From Euonymus europaeus (lineage: Eukaryota > Streptophyta > Magnoliopsida > Celastrales > Celastraceae), in contig OY756960.1 in NCBI GenBank assembly GCA_963580455.1, positions 22,317,238 to 22,381,237 of the forward strand: a stretch of 64,000 bases of DNA, written 5' to 3'. A model generated the notes under the pieces. It was not told the origin of the DNA. It was given only the letters and a program-made list of their open reading frames with translations, and did not search any database. Position 1 is the stretch's first letter, and each line of letters opens with the position of its first letter. The position numbers and the translations under genes are program-made. Positions 1 through 12,500 of the stretch are shown piece after piece.

Positions 1-714
1 TATTGGCTATATATATACAAAGCAACACAAGAAAAGTAAAGTGTATATATATATATATATATATGAAATGGTGATTGCATTGAAAATGTCAAACATGAAT
101 TAGTCATCCAAACACCTCACCTTTTTTTGAGTTTTAATTTGATGGCCTCCATTTCCACTCAACTATTTCTTCCACAACCATTGGGTTTACGCAATTCAAG
201 CTCAGGATATTCCCATTTATCATTTTCTCTCCTTCCTTCATATACTCTTCTTTCAATCCCACCATCTTCCTTTCCTTTCCTTTCCTTTCCTTTCCATCAA
301 CAAGTCAAAAAACTTTTGCATAAAAAGATCATACAAGGTACGTATACCTCACATGCATGCCATTCAACTTGTCTCCTCCTTTTTCTTTTCTTAATCTTCT
401 TTTCTCTGTTTCTTTCTTTTGGGGATTACTTTCCCATATTTTATCTCCATTACCTGGGTCTTTATTTGGTCATAAATTGTGCTCAAGAGCTCATCTCCTG
501 CACACACACACACACACACACAAAAAGGGATATATATATATATATAGATGTTTGTCTCTGCTTCTTGAATCATTCAAAAGGCCTGCAGAAATCCCTTTTC
601 GACTCTTTTAAATTCATGACATTTAGGTCCATTCATTGGACTTTTGTTTTGACAGGGCAGGTCTCATTTAGCTAGCTAGAGATTGGAAGCTGAAGCTCTG
701 AAGGCAAAAGAAAA
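1..714 (+). promoter_or_regulatory. Upstream region and 5' leader of the calmodulin-binding-domain gene, with microsatellites
   Basis: AT-rich and CT-rich DNA with no credible coding frame. It holds a (TA)n run at 44-64, a TTTCC pentanucleotide run at about 266-295, a (CA)n run at 501-522 and another (TA)n run at 530-546. A GT donor in the context AAG/GTACGT near 337 and an AG acceptor near 660 suggest a 5'-leader intron ending shortly before the start codon at 715. That splice is inferred from signals only. The open frames seen here are low-complexity readings of the CT-rich and CA-rich stretches. Confidence 0.5.
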
Positions 715-2046
715 ATGGCAACAACAGCAAGAGAAAGTAATGCTAGTAATAACAAGGAGAAGAAGATAATTTGCTCTCCCAATTCTTCTTATAACTCCAG
801 TCATGGACACAACAGCAGCAGTAGTACTAGAACTTCCAGCACAAGACCTTCATCCGTGACAGATAATAATGGGAAATCCGTGCCAAACTATCTCAAGCCC
901 ACTATTAGTTCAAGACATGAGTCTTTCAAGAAAAACAACAATGAAGATACCACCAAACCTTCTCTTCTCAGAAGAAGATCATTTGACACGACTCAATCAG
1001 TGCCATCTCCATCTTCTCGAGGACAGAAAGCTCTCATCTCTCCGGGGCCTAGAGAGAGGAGTAGTAGTAGAACGTTAACCTTCCGATCTGCTTCATTTTC
1101 TTCATCAAAGATCAATGCATCACCCAAGAAGATTGTGGACAGGATCTCAGGAACTCCAAAGGGTACTAAATGTACAACGACGCCGACAACATTTTCGAAG
1201 AATAATGTCAAGAAAACTAGTGTTAATATTCCTTCCAAGAAAGAACCTTCAAGGAAGTCTGCTTCAGCTTCATCTTCCAAAGCCAATACTCCTCCTCCTC
1301 CAGAGACTCCCAATAATAATGATCAAGAAAACAAGGGAGAACATGAAGAAGTAGCTTCGGTTCATGTGAACGATCACAATGAAGAGATGATGAATAATGT
1401 TGAGGAGGTTGTGGAAGTTGTTTCTTCTGATGAATTGCCAAACTCTGGTGTAGATACAGAGAAAGTACTAGTTTTCAATGGTGATCAAGAGGATGAGATC
1501 AAGAAGCCAGATGTAATCACATCTTCAGAAGATCAGCTGGATATGTCGAAAATCGATCAATTACAAACTCAAACTCACGAAGAAGATGGAGGCGGTCAAT
1601 GTCATCAGGAAGAAACAAGTGAAAATAACAATCAATACCAAGAGAGTACTAATCTTTGTCTGACAAGTGATGATACTACTAAGCAGCTTGAATCTTCTCA
1701 AGAGGAATATGATGATAAAAGCAAAGCGATCGATAGTCCTACCGATCATAATCATGATAGCCCAACTAAAGAAGAGAGAACAGATGGTGGAAATAAGGAA
1801 TTAGGGGGGCAAAATGGGGATGATATTGGGGTTGTGGTTGTTGAAGACGAGGTGAAACTGCCAAACATAGTAGCTTCTACAAAGACACCAGGAGGAAGTA
1901 ATCATGGAAGGAAGGAGAGCTCACCTGCATACAATGATGTGATAGAGGAGACTGCAAATAAGCTTCTTGAGAAGAGGAAGAACAAGGTGAAAGCTTTGGT
2001 TGGAGCTTTCGAGACTGTCATTGACTATGAATCTTCCTCCAAATGA
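715..2046 (+). CDS. Plant calmodulin-binding-domain protein (PF07839 type), 443 aa
   Basis: Intronless frame of 443 residues starting at ATG 715. The N-terminal two thirds is low-complexity: Ser/Thr/Asn-rich with basic patches, then acidic and Gln/Asn-rich, so it is probably disordered. A conserved family motif, VPNYLKPTISS, lies near residues 62-72. The diagnostic part is the extreme C-terminus (about residues 405-440). There an amphipathic basic helix (ANKLLEKRKNKVKALVGAFE) closes with TVIDYE, the signature of the plant-specific calmodulin-binding domain. Members are thought to bind Ca2+/calmodulin through this helix; their downstream roles are mostly unknown. The nearest Arabidopsis relatives I recall are the At5g10660-type 'calmodulin-binding protein-related' genes. 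The family call is firm; a precise function cannot be given. Confidence 0.9.
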   Translation: MATTARESNASNNKEKKIICSPNSSYNSSHGHNSSSSTRTSSTRPSSVTDNNGKSVPNYLKPTISSRHESFKKNNNEDTTKPSLLRRRSFDTTQSVPSPSSRGQKALISPGPRERSSSRTLTFRSASFSSSKINASPKKIVDRISGTPKGTKCTTTPTTFSKNNVKKTSVNIPSKKEPSRKSASASSSKANTPPPPETPNNNDQENKGEHEEVASVHVNDHNEEMMNNVEEVVEVVSSDELPNSGVDTEKVLVFNGDQEDEIKKPDVITSSEDQLDMSKIDQLQTQTHEEDGGGQCHQEETSENNNQYQESTNLCLTSDDTTKQLESSQEEYDDKSKAIDSPTDHNHDSPTKEERTDGGNKELGGQNGDDIGVVVVEDEVKLPNIVASTKTPGGSNHGRKESSPAYNDVIEETANKLLEKRKNKVKALVGAFETVIDYESSSK

Positions 2047-2742
2047 CACTTCCCAGGTCATATGTCTATGTTTCTTTTTTGTTGTAATATATAATGGTAA
2101 GTGTTAATTAAAAAAGTCCCTGAGCTTATATGCATGTGTGGAAACAATTATCTATTATGTAAGCTAATTCATGATTACTTTGTAGATATTATTTCTGGTT
2201 CTGTATAGTGTAATAAGAGAATAAATTTCAATGTACAACACAGGCATGAAAAAAGTTGCAGTTGATTTATTATATTCACATGTTTAATTTGTATAAAACA
2301 GAAAACTCACTGTTGGTTAGTGGTTTTTTTTCTTTCTAAATTTGTAATCACAACATTTCTCCGCCATAAGCGAGGTTATTAATACAATTATCAAAGTACC
2401 GCTCTTTTTTATCAAAAAGAAGAAGAAAACTCGCTCCTTCCAATTGAGCATGGATGCAAGCCAAACAAATATTATGCACACAACATAAAGGTAATGAAAA
2501 TGCTCGTGTTCAAAACCGTACAAACTTTTCAATGACTGAAGAACATCTCACTCTTCATTTGTGATTGAGTGCAGAGACTCGGAAACAGTCTCTCTTTATG
2601 ATGCGGATGCCCGGAAGAGTCCAGAAGAACAGAGTGTAGTACACTAAGTGTCAAATTCTCTTGAAGCTCTGTATCACATTCGCACCTCAAAATTAAAGTG
2701 ATCGATCCACACATTCATCCTTCAAATATATAGTGTCTGTGA
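2047..2742. other. Convergent intergenic region
   Basis: This is the 3' flank shared by the calmodulin-binding-domain gene on the left and the DUF761 gene on the right, which point toward each other. It is AT-rich and probably carries both 3' UTRs. I see no repeat or RNA gene in it. Confidence 0.5.
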
Positions 2743-3105
2743 TTATATATCGTTTCTTCTACAATAACGCAACTCCATAGAAACTTGTCTCTCAAGCCGA
2801 AGATGCTGCCGAAACTTAGATATAAAAGCCTCTGCTCTCTTGTCAATATCATCTTCTGAAGCACAACTTCTCGTCCTTTGAAGTACACAAATGGAATCAC
2901 TTCCGTTGGATTCTAAATCTTCTTCATCGTCGATGCATTGCAGTCCTAGTCGATCGTTGAAGCTGAATCTCCGTTGTCGTCTCTCAATCTTGAAAGAACG
3001 TCTGAGAATTGAAGAAGCCAAGCGAGACCAAGTTAGGTTAAACCTGAGTAGGAAGCTCACCTTCTTCACTGCCTTCTTTACCTGCCTTAGCACTGACCAA
3101 CCCAT
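2743..3105 (-). CDS. DUF761 / cotton-fibre-expressed family small protein, 120 aa
   Basis: Single-exon frame of 120 residues with a true ATG at 3105. The N-terminus (MGWSVLRQVKKAVKKVSFLL) is basic and amphipathic. The middle is Arg-rich and then acidic. The C-terminal block, DIDKRAEAFISKFRQHLRLE followed by RQVSMELRY, is the hallmark DUF761 (PF05553) motif near residues 84-113. It normally ends such proteins with an (A/E)FI.+FR..L..ER..SM..RY pattern. The family is plant-specific and often short. Its biochemical role is unknown, although members are frequently stress- or hormone-responsive. The length suits the short class. A good TATA box lies about 110 bp upstream. The overlapping forward frame at 2891-3184 is a shadow. 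Confidence 0.85.
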   Translation of the reverse strand: MGWSVLRQVKKAVKKVSFLLRFNLTWSRLASSILRRSFKIERRQRRFSFNDRLGLQCIDDEEDLESNGSDSICVLQRTRSCASEDDIDKRAEAFISKFRQHLRLERQVSMELRYCRRNDI

Positions 3106-3215
3106 CTCTAATAAAACTCTAATTCAGATAATGTTGCCAAAGCCAATATCTGCTCTGTGTCGGGACGCAGGATGGAGTGAATGAATCAAGTGGGAATTTG
3201 AGTAGATTTATGTGG

Positions 3216-3226
3216 GTATTTATAGG
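3216..3226 (-). promoter_or_regulatory. TATA box of the DUF761 gene
   Basis: The minus strand reads CCTATAAATAC here, a near-consensus plant TATA box. It sits about 110 bp upstream of the ATG at 3105, which would give a leader of roughly 80 nt. Confidence 0.65.
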
Positions 3227-3790
3227 CTTATAAGTGATGTGGATTCTCGGACAAGACTCGGTTTTTAAACAAGAAAGCGCGTTCCAAGCTGTGTTGCTTC
3301 ATGAAGAACACAATGAGAATGCTAAAATGACCATAAACTTGGGTTCTGCCGAAACACAGTGAATATAAGACAAAGTCAAACGTTGAAGTTCCCAGACACT
3401 CTCAGGTTTAATTGGACTGTCACTTTGCCTAAGTGACAGTCTATTCGTTCTAAAATTTCGAACTCGAATAACCGTCTCAAATCTCACGAGTAAAGATAGC
3501 TACTTGCGAGCCAAGTTTTGAGGTCATAAACTGTGGGCCTCAGACATGGGCTTAATGGGCCATATGAATTCGCAATAGGCAACTCCAGTCCAAGTAACTC
3601 CAGGTCCATGCATCTAAACCAAATAGGCAAATACAAGGATATCAAAGAAACATCACCGTATCATTGAGGATTTTCTGCAAATTAATATTAATAAGTGTCA
3701 CTACTGGTAATGAAACCTCATTGCCAGCCAACACTAACAAAAATGTGAAGCAAAATCCATTTATCCAAGCTATAGAGAGCTTGAAACTCC
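3227..3790. other. Intergenic region between the DUF761 and bL28m genes
   Basis: This is the upstream DNA of the DUF761 gene and the 3' flank of the minus-strand ribosomal protein gene. No coding frame, repeat or RNA gene is supported. The short frames at 3299-3487 and 3664-3897 have no family resemblance. Confidence 0.4.
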
Positions 3791-6068
3791 TTAAGAGTTT
3801 GAAACCAGCTGATCTTCCTCATCCACAACTTGATCATCTGCCTGCCCTTCCTCAATCTGGATCTGTTTCTCATGCCAGCCACTCATCTGCCTTCTAAAAT
3901 CCCTCCGAGCCTCTCGCTTAGCAAGTTTAAGATCTTTGAATCCCTGTTCGAAGTTGGCTTCATCTTCAGGTGAAAAGAACACCACCTCCATCTTCCCAAG
4001 CTCTTCATACCGCTTCTCAATCCTGACTTTCCACTCCAGGCCCATTTCTGTGTCCATCTTGTGGTAGGGAGTCTTCAGCAGGTATTCATCAATCCCACCA
4101 GCTTTGTCTATGCAACGAAGTGCGTGAGTAGTTACTTTGACTCGGATGTGGCGATCCATTATGTAACTAAAGAGTCGTTTCCCCTGGACATTTGGCTTCC
4201 AAGTCCTTCTCGACCTACAGTGCCCAAAACATTTTAAGTTCCCAATAATAATTTAATTCTTACTCATTTATCAAACCATGAAGGTAGCAGACCTTGTAGC
4301 GTGAGAGCAAAGTTAGAAATAGAATCTTTTCAAGAATATACTTTCTATATATTCTGTAAACAATTACCACCAAGAAATATAACAAAATATTCTTGCCAGA
4401 GCCACCAACCAGAAACAGCAACAAGAAACAAGAACAATTATGTACAATTATAAGATCAGTTATGGCTAGTGCAATTGATTTCCAATTGCAATGAAAAGGG
4501 AACTGAGGGTGAGATTGTACTACCTCAACCGCACAAAAGAGGTCCTACACTCCTAATAAAGATAAGGGTGATGATCAACCTTTTGGTATGAAGGACTCCT
4601 ATTTTTTCGGTAAGCAGTGCATTTAAGAAAAACTTGTGCAGCCTATTTAGCCGAAAATGATCCTATAGATTGTCAGTGATTGACAAGCAAATATGAGTGA
4701 TTTAATGGCTCAATATGATGGACAATTGCGGATAAAAAAGAGCTAAATTCAATGCATGCATAAGCTGTTGGAAATGGCTTGTCAGTTGTCACTTGGACAA
4801 ATGAACTCATCATGTTAGGGGTTGATAGAATTTTGAATGAGCATGAAGCAGATGACTGGATGATATATGAGGCTGATCTGCATGGTTCAGCTACATTCGT
4901 GGATTGGGGATCAAGAGTTATGATGCTGGCCCTGGCATGAACTGCGTGGGAGTATGGTAGGAGGTGAAGGAGATGTAGAGTGCTTATGCAGACAAGACCA
5001 TGATGTTGGAGCTTGTAGCTCTAGACAGTAGACAGTCTCGTAGTGACACAAACAAAATGTATTTTGATTTAAATCAGGCACAACAGAGAATTATCAAACG
5101 TATTTCCAGCTGTGTTAGAAAATAATAAAGGACTTTGTAACCCGTGAAGAAACAACTCAGATGGGACTTTTGTGGTCAAACAACTCTAATGATACTGCAC
5201 ATAACGACATTGATCATGCTCTGAATGCTTTAGTGGGAAAGATGGCAAACACTAATCTATCATCGATCATGGCAGTAGCTGTTTTGAGATAAATTTTATA
5301 AGCCAATACGTCCAGTAATGGTTCTACCTTGCACCAAAGGTTACCTTAGGCCTTCTGGCTTGGTCTTATTGGAACTGCAGAAATTGAATCTAAAGTCCCT
5401 TATTTTACATTATGAGGCCCAATTTTTTCCTTCTCATAATTCCAATCTCCTAAGTACAGTTGGAGGACTATTGACGCCAAAATAATTATCAGCACCGCAA
5501 AGCAAATCTATAATGTACAATGTAAAAATAAGAGAGACTGGATTTACAGGGCTAAATTCATACAGCTAATGATTGGATCAAAAATTTCAGTATAAAACTA
5601 AGAAACACTATAATCGCAAGACCAAATACAGCTATTGCAAGCAATTAATACAAAGAGTACTAAAAAACTATAAGGATCTATCAAATATTAAGAGGCAAAA
5701 TTACAAATGAATTGTGCAGTGATCGCAAAATCGACGGCCCAATTCTTGTTTTTAATCTTTAGGAATCTGTCAATCTTGATGATATATATGTTATATAATC
5801 AAAGGTATTAGAAAGCAATACCCATGGACAGTCAGTACGTAGAGTAAAAACAGAGAGGGATAGAAACTCACTTGTTGCCTCCGTCTTCGCTGATCTGATT
5901 TCCGAACTGGATGTGGCGGCCGGCGAAGAGGCCGCGTTTGGCGCGGCTCATGACAACCTTGCTGTCGGGTATGCATTTCTTGAGCTGGTCTTTTACTCCT
6001 GGGGCCAAGTTTTGGTCTCCTACTTTCTTCAGTATCTTCTTCATCATCTCTCTCCCTCTGAACGCCAT
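3791..6068 (-). CDS. Mitochondrial large-subunit ribosomal protein bL28 (206 aa, 2 exons)
   Basis: Exon 1 is 6068-5872 and exon 2 is 4214-3791, with the stop at 3791. The intron is 4215-5871, with donor AA/GTGAGT and acceptor TAG/G. The split AAG codon restores the frame exactly (197 + 424 nt = 207 codons). The N-terminus MAFRGREMMKKILKKVG leads into the bL28 core: RAKRGLFAGRHIQFGN (about residues 41-56), SEDGGNKSRRTWKPNVQGKR across the splice, then VKVTTHALRCIDKAGGIDEY. These are diagnostic for the L28 family, which is part of the large ribosomal subunit. The acidic C-terminal extension (residues 150-206) is typical of plant mitochondrial L28. The closest Arabidopsis match from memory is At4g31460. 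The intron is unusually long for this small gene and contains non-conserved sequence, discussed in the findings. Confidence 0.93.
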
Positions 6069-6507
6069 TTCGTTTCTGTCTTCTCTTTCGCTTTCTCTCT
6101 CTCTCTCACAAGTCAGAATCACCAGACCCGAATGCCGTAATGAGGGCCAGTTGCTGGATTTGGGAAGGAGGGTTTTTGTTAGGGGTTTTTGCTGCTGTCA
6201 TTACCATATGGCAATTTCTCACCGTCCGTTCTACCACGTGTATTACGAACAATATTCAAGAGATAATTGATTTTGCATATGAAGGTTATTTTACGTTTCT
6301 TTTATGAATTTTCCTCCTTTTTTCTTTCTTCTATTTCCGGCGAAAATCGTTTCTCTTTCTGACGATTGATGTTGTAAAATATTATAAAAGTACATGGACA
6401 GAGACTACAAAGACAAATTACAAGACCCTGGCTTCTCTCTTTTTTGTTTCTTTTCTTTTAACGAGACAACATAAACCTAAATTGGTATTCTTGTCTTCGT
6501 GCAGAAA

Positions 6508-9500
6508 CTACTTGTCTTCTACGTGCAGAAATAATTGTTCAACTCCAAAAACACCAACAGCTTTCCCGCTGCGAGTACTACCATGCTTTATGACCACCAC
6601 CATTTTGTGCCTCTTTTCTAGAATCAGATCAACCACTTGGCCAATCGATGTTGTAGGTGCAACACAGGGAACTGGGCTTCTCATCATTGTAAAAAGCGGG
6701 GCATTCAACTGCATAAAAATTATGTCAAATTCTATTAGCTCCAACTGAGAAAAACATACCATCATATGATGTTCATTCCTGTCCCACTAGGCATATTACG
6801 ATCCTTTGCACTGGTTCTTTGACATTGGAGCAAAAATTGAGTGAGTTAAGTCGAAACTAGCAGAGGTGATGTGAAAGTACCTTGATGCAATCTTCCCGAT
6901 GCAACAGTCCAATGCAACGGCCCCAGTCATCGATAATAGGCACGACTGAATCCCTGTATAAGCGCATAACTACCTTTTCCAAATCCAGGGTACCCAGCAA
7001 CGGACGAGATGCTTCAAATGGCAGCATGATGCTCTCAATTGGATCACAAGGTGAAACCTGAATAGAAACATCATGCTCAGACAGAACTAAAGTTATTAGC
7101 CCAAAACAAATCAAATTCAGTTCAATAAGGTCATCATGAACATCACTTGCAACCTTGCAAATCAAAATGGAGTTATCCATGAGTCCAAATGCCATTGAGT
7201 ATGATATAGTTACAGAAACTGGTAAATACAAGTAAAAAAAATAAGCGTTTGGATATCTCCTAACAACCTTGTTTATACATTATTTATTGGCAGTCAGTAG
7301 AAACTAATAATATACAACAGTGTAGCTAGCAGGAAAGCAAATTAGTTACCATAGGAAGAATGTAAGGGCTGAAAATTGATTTATTGAATCCCAACAAGGC
7401 CTCTATACGTACAGCAACCTGCATTACAAATAAATACAAAGATGAGCACTTTTTACTTGGACAGAAAACATCAATTTAGAGTCCAATGAAGAAAAGAAAA
7501 ACCGAAAAAAAAATCACACAATTTATTTAGAAGAAAGGTTGATGATCAATGGTTTATCTGATTCAGAACACTGTTTGGTTGAAGGAGGATTGTTAAAAAA
7601 AATTCAAATAGATAGACGCGAGAAAACTGGAAGCCTACCAAGCTAATTGCACAACTGTGACTATTCTCATCAGGGAAAAATCTCCCTTCGCATCCCTCAC
7701 TAAAACAATTAATTTTCTCCATATCACAAAAAATTACATAGTTCAGCTTATTTTCCTTTCATTTGCTTTGAAGTTTGTGCAAAAAATGGATTACTTACCA
7801 TCCCTCCTCGGCTTGTCCATGATATTCCTTTCCATCTTGTTATTATATTTAAGAGTTCTTCTACAGCAGAATCAACCTGACAAATGCCAAAAATATGACT
7901 TAAATTATATCCAAAGAACATAAACTGAAATCTCCATAGATGGTGGATTAAAACACTCTAATTACTCAAATCTGAAATGCAAAAATAACCCCACCATATC
8001 CCAAAAAGAAAAGTGTGCAAATAGATGACTATATCTTCTGTTTTCCGACGGCACATTCCTATCTAACACCTCCCAGTCAATAAACATCTGGGATGTTTGA
8101 TCCAAGTGGAATCTAGATTCACACTATTATGAGTTATAATCCATTCTATCATTTAGTGCACAAAACATACCTTAGTATTAGCTGAAAAAAAAACAACGAA
8201 AAATGTTGATTAGCAAACATTTTCCAAACAATGACAGGCAATTCTCAGTCCCCTTATGTTTTATTAAACCTCAATCCCTCTAATGTTTATACAATGCACA
8301 ATTCCTTATTTATTCTTGAATTTCTAACAGGTGCGGATTGATTTGGTCAGTTCCAGTCAAATTACACTAGGCAGTTTTGTTTTACAATGTGATTGCCAAG
8401 TGACACCAGCATCAATAAGTACAACACAAATAATCAATAGCAAGTTGACATTTACTGGAAAGAGAGCCAAGCCCCCGAACTAGCAGATCAGCACCTGCCC
8501 GCAATTCAAAGATGCCTCCATAAGAAGATGATCAGCTTCTTCTTGAACTGCTACAGTGATTCTTCCAGCAGAATCTGGCCACAGCTGCTTGTGCAATTTG
8601 TTTACCATATAGTAATCTCCAAAAGATGCAAAAGCACGCATCAAGGAGAGAAAGAGGTGAGGCTTAGGACGCAGGCCTGGATTCCCACCAGCCCGCTTTA
8701 ATACTTCTCCAAATATACAAAGAGCACCTATGCATATTATGGACAAACATGAATCAGTAAAATCAGTAAAATACACAATACTTAGCATTTACTGCAAGAA
8801 GCTACAAGGTTTCGAGTTTGGCTTCTGCTTCTTAAGGCAAGAAGCAAACAGAAAAATTTACAACTAATTTAGCTGATGCCATATGCTAGTAAGGTCTCCG
8901 TGCTTACAACAGGAAGCATAAAAAGAATATGAGTTTTGCAAAGAAACTAGGTACATTTAATCTTCGTATCAGTTATACATTCCATCCATATCACTTCCTT
9001 AAACCATAACTGACTAAGCCACTAAGCCATATTGGCATGCACAACCGCCATAAGAAAATCATTCCGAGTGCAGATCAGTTTTTTTTCTTTTGGAGAATTA
9101 TAAATATGAGCCTGGATCACAAGAACAATTATATCTCATTTAATAAATAACATGCTCAAATTGTCACAATGCGGTAACAAACCTCAGATACAACATATGC
9201 AACAATTTAAACAGTTTGTCAACTACGAACAAGAGCCGATACCGCATGTGCAAGTTTGACTAGAAATTTGTGGAATGGGATAACTATTTGAAACAACAAT
9301 AGCAAGGAAATTCACCAACAGGAGAGGACCCACAGCCATGCAACACAATCAATTAATCATTATGGCAAGATTCCATAATACATTTAAAAATGCATACCCT
9401 TGATTGAGCCGCAACTTAGAAGTGCATCAACCATGGAAGTGAATGCAATTCGATCAATAAACAAATCTTGACGCAATTTCATTTCCAACACAATCTCTTG

Positions 9501-11846
9501 AACTGAGAGGAGGTCCCCGGCATTCCCAAAACCCTAAGATGGCAAGAAAAAAGAGGAAAAGCAATAACCTTACTCAACCTTAGGTTCGTCATTTCACCCA
9601 AATGAGAAGTAGAGTCAATTCATTTCTTTAATAAGGTTTAAGCAGAAACATCGTCAGCATTCATTTTAACAGAAAGACTGCCATCCTACAATGAATTCAA
9701 ATACCGTTCAATTAAATATTTCAAAATCACTATGAAATGTTTTCCACAGTCAGAAGTTCCGGACTCTACAAACGAAATTTACTGACCTGAAGTAGTGTAG
9801 TGTATGTGATGACATCTGGGAAAACATCGCTGTACTCCCATGCTCTATCCTGAGAAAAGTCAACAGTATAATAATTAGGAGATCCAGCCACCACTCCATT
9901 GTAATTCAAATTCATGTTGAGGCTCCAAACTGGCCTTTCAAAAGCATGCTTGTGACCTTCATTTCTTTGAAAAAATTCATTGCCACATTCAGCTTTTCGG
10001 CCTTCAAACATGCTGATATTAGAGTATTATAAGTGAGCCTATCAGGCTCCAGACCTAGGCGTAACATTTCTTCATGCAGAGCTAGTGCAGTCTGAGGAGA
10101 GCCCATGCCTATATATCCCTGCAAATTCAAAAGATAAGAACATAAAAATATTTTTAAGCTATAATGTGAATTAATTTCCATCTCATAGCGACGAGATAGC
10201 ATGAAAAATGATGAAACTCGATAAAACTCAGCAAAAAGGGAAAAGAGAGTTATGCTACTTAATTTATAATAATGTACAAAACCATCATTTAGCACCAACC
10301 TTCATTAGTAAGTTGTATAGCAAAATTGAGGGCCTGCCAGACTCACGAAGCAGAGAACCATATCGTGCAAGAAGACCATTAGCCCGGCGTAGATCTCCTG
10401 CACTAAATCAGTTCAAGTGCAGCATGATCAGTAAGCATGGAGTTCTAATTAATGCTGATATACTAGTCAGAAAATCCGATACACTGGAGTAAGGGTAAGT
10501 ATGATAAAAATAAAATAAAAAGTATGTATGAATCGTATTAGGTCCTGAGTGGAAGATCAATATATTTTCTTCAAAATGTCAAAACTCATTCAATTTCATT
10601 ATGGGAGAGCAAAGATTGAATTAACTGCTATTCAGCTACAGTGATGAGCACCTTAGCCTTGCTAAGGATCTAAACTAGATTGAACAATACAAGGTTCAGT
10701 TGATATTATGAAACGTCACTTGGGTGTAATTTATTGGATTAATCTGTATGTAACATCAAGAATCGAAACCAGTCACCAATTCAATATTCATTCCATGTCC
10801 TAGAAGTTGCTCAATCCTTTAGAAAATCTTTAAATATTCTGTTCTGATTGTATAAATAATTTCAAATGAAGGACATGACATCCATGTTGCAAATTTAACC
10901 ACAAGACTTTCTCTCTTAAAAACAAAAGTGTTGCAGTTCTTAGACCTCACATAAAAATTCGACGTGTCAATAGTTTTAGTTCTGTTCATCATGGCTTCAT
11001 AGACAAGTGAATGTGATTGTTTTCTGACATAGCCTTAAACATGATCAAGACGTCAATCCAATAGTGACTTGAAACCCCGGTTTTGAATTCCCTCGAGGCA
11101 TTCAAATAAGTTCAAAAATTCTCTTCTACTAGACAAATTCAAATCATAACTTGCTCATCTCTCGAGGTATGAGTTATAGCACAGACCTACTTTGATTAGA
11201 GCATTTAACAAACCAAGGATAACCGATATCGATAATTTTGGCCTTCCAAAAGTACTGCCTCGTTCCATAGATTCAAGGAGTTGAAATGCCTCATCAATTC
11301 TTCGAGCCTCACCTAAACCCTGTGTAAAAATTATAAACCACATATAATCCAAACTCAAGCACGATAATCCATAATCACTCGGACAATCAAATTCACATAC
11401 CTTCAATAGTGTACCATAGGTAACAGCATCAACCCCGCAACTCCCAGGCCGTGACATCTCGTCGAAAACCTTAAAAGCAGATTCAATTTCACCGCAGTGA
11501 ACGCAAGCCTCAATCACTGCGTTCATCACGATCGTGTTTAGCTTGCCATACCGTCTCTTTGCGATCTCGATTTCCTCGAAAATCTGAAAATTACATACCA
11601 AATCAATATACAATGAACAACTGGAAGAATCGGAGAATGACGAAATACTACCTGGTGGAGTTGTTTTCGGCGAGTAAGATCCACGACGCGAGACGTGAGG
11701 CGCCTAAGATTGCGATGCTTGAGCGGGCGGTTCGTTTCGACGATCTGACGCTGTATCGGAGCAGAGGAAGAGCAGACGACGCTGTCGAAAGGGCGTATTG
11801 GTGATTGTCTCGTTACTGCCATCGGTAAAAGCGCATGTACATCCAT
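6508..11846 (-). CDS. CBSPPR1: PPR protein with C-terminal CBS-domain pair (CBSPPR1 type), 12 exons, 575 aa
   Basis: Exons (5' to 3'): 11846-11652, 11583-11401, 11319-11187, 10397-10300, 10118-9957, 9849-9787, 9533-9398, 8727-8495, 7876-7799, 7418-7350, 7057-6881, 6708-6508. All eleven introns are GT-AG, and the phases join without a frame break to 1728 nt. The basic, Ser/Arg-rich N-terminus (about 60 residues) looks like an organelle transit peptide. Pentatricopeptide repeats run over about residues 66-330, for example [20 protein letters not shown] and [20 protein letters not shown]. The C-terminus (about 440-575) is a CBS pair, with [31 protein letters not shown] and then [20 protein letters not shown]. 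PPRs bind organellar RNA and CBS domains bind adenine nucleotides, so an energy- or redox-tuned RNA factor is plausible but inferred. The Arabidopsis counterpart I recall is At5g10690 (about 580 aa). Confidence 0.93.
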
Positions 11847-12247
11847 CACCAGAGATGACAGTGCTTGTGGTGGAGCTACCCATCGGCCATGCCAAAATTG
11901 AGAGAGGGAATGGATAACGCGAAAGCTTTAGCTGAGGGCATGAGTCAAGGAAAATTGGAGGCAAAATCATTGGCGGTAAAGTGATAGCTGGGCCGAATGT
12001 ATTGAGCCGATTGCTCACTTCTCGCTCGGGCTGCCTGTGCTTTTTTCTTGGACCAGGCTTGAACCTGTTAGATGTTGGATAATGTCCATATGAGCATTGG
12101 GCTTGATGGACCAATTTAATTGCCTGTTTTACATGCATTTTCACAAATGACCCGATAGGACCTATTTCTCATCGTTAAAAACTGTTTTTCAGATAAAATC
12201 GTTAAAACTAAAAGTGAACCAAATTTCTTTGCTTTATTTTTTTTTTA

Positions 12248-12474
12248 GAGGTGTGTTTGATAAGAGAATAATAAGTATGAATATAATATATTATTAGGAT
12301 AATTATTACTCATCTTTCTCCATGTATAATTATTATACTCAAAATATGAAGAAAATTATCTAAACAAATTACTCGGGTAAATAATATACATGCATACCAA
12401 ACAAACATGAGTATTTATTTATTCATGTAATTTTAATTATCCTTATAATTATTACACCCCTATCAAACACATCC
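12248..12474. mobile_element. MITE, copy 1 of an adjacent pair (about 227 bp)
   Basis: The left end reads GAGGTGTGTTTGATAAGAG. The reverse complement of the right end reads GGATGTGTTTGATAGGGG, giving an imperfect terminal inverted repeat that continues into AT-rich arms (both ends carry TAATAATTAT-like sequence). TA dinucleotides flank it at 12246-12247 and 12475-12476, which would fit a Stowaway-type target duplication. It has no coding capacity. A second copy starts 27 bp further right. Confidence 0.75.
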
Positions 12475-12500
12475 TAAAAATTACTAGTTTATTAACTCTA

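Noticed and set aside
127..675. Three overlapping open frames (182, 84 and 60 aa) at the left end
   Set aside because: They translate CT-rich and CA/TA microsatellite DNA, have no family resemblance and lie in the leader/promoter of the calmodulin-binding-domain gene.
11704..12144. 146-aa minus-strand frame overlapping the first CBSPPR1 exon
   Set aside because: It is out of frame with the PPR protein and mostly covers its leader. The in-frame ATG at 11846 joins properly to exon 2.
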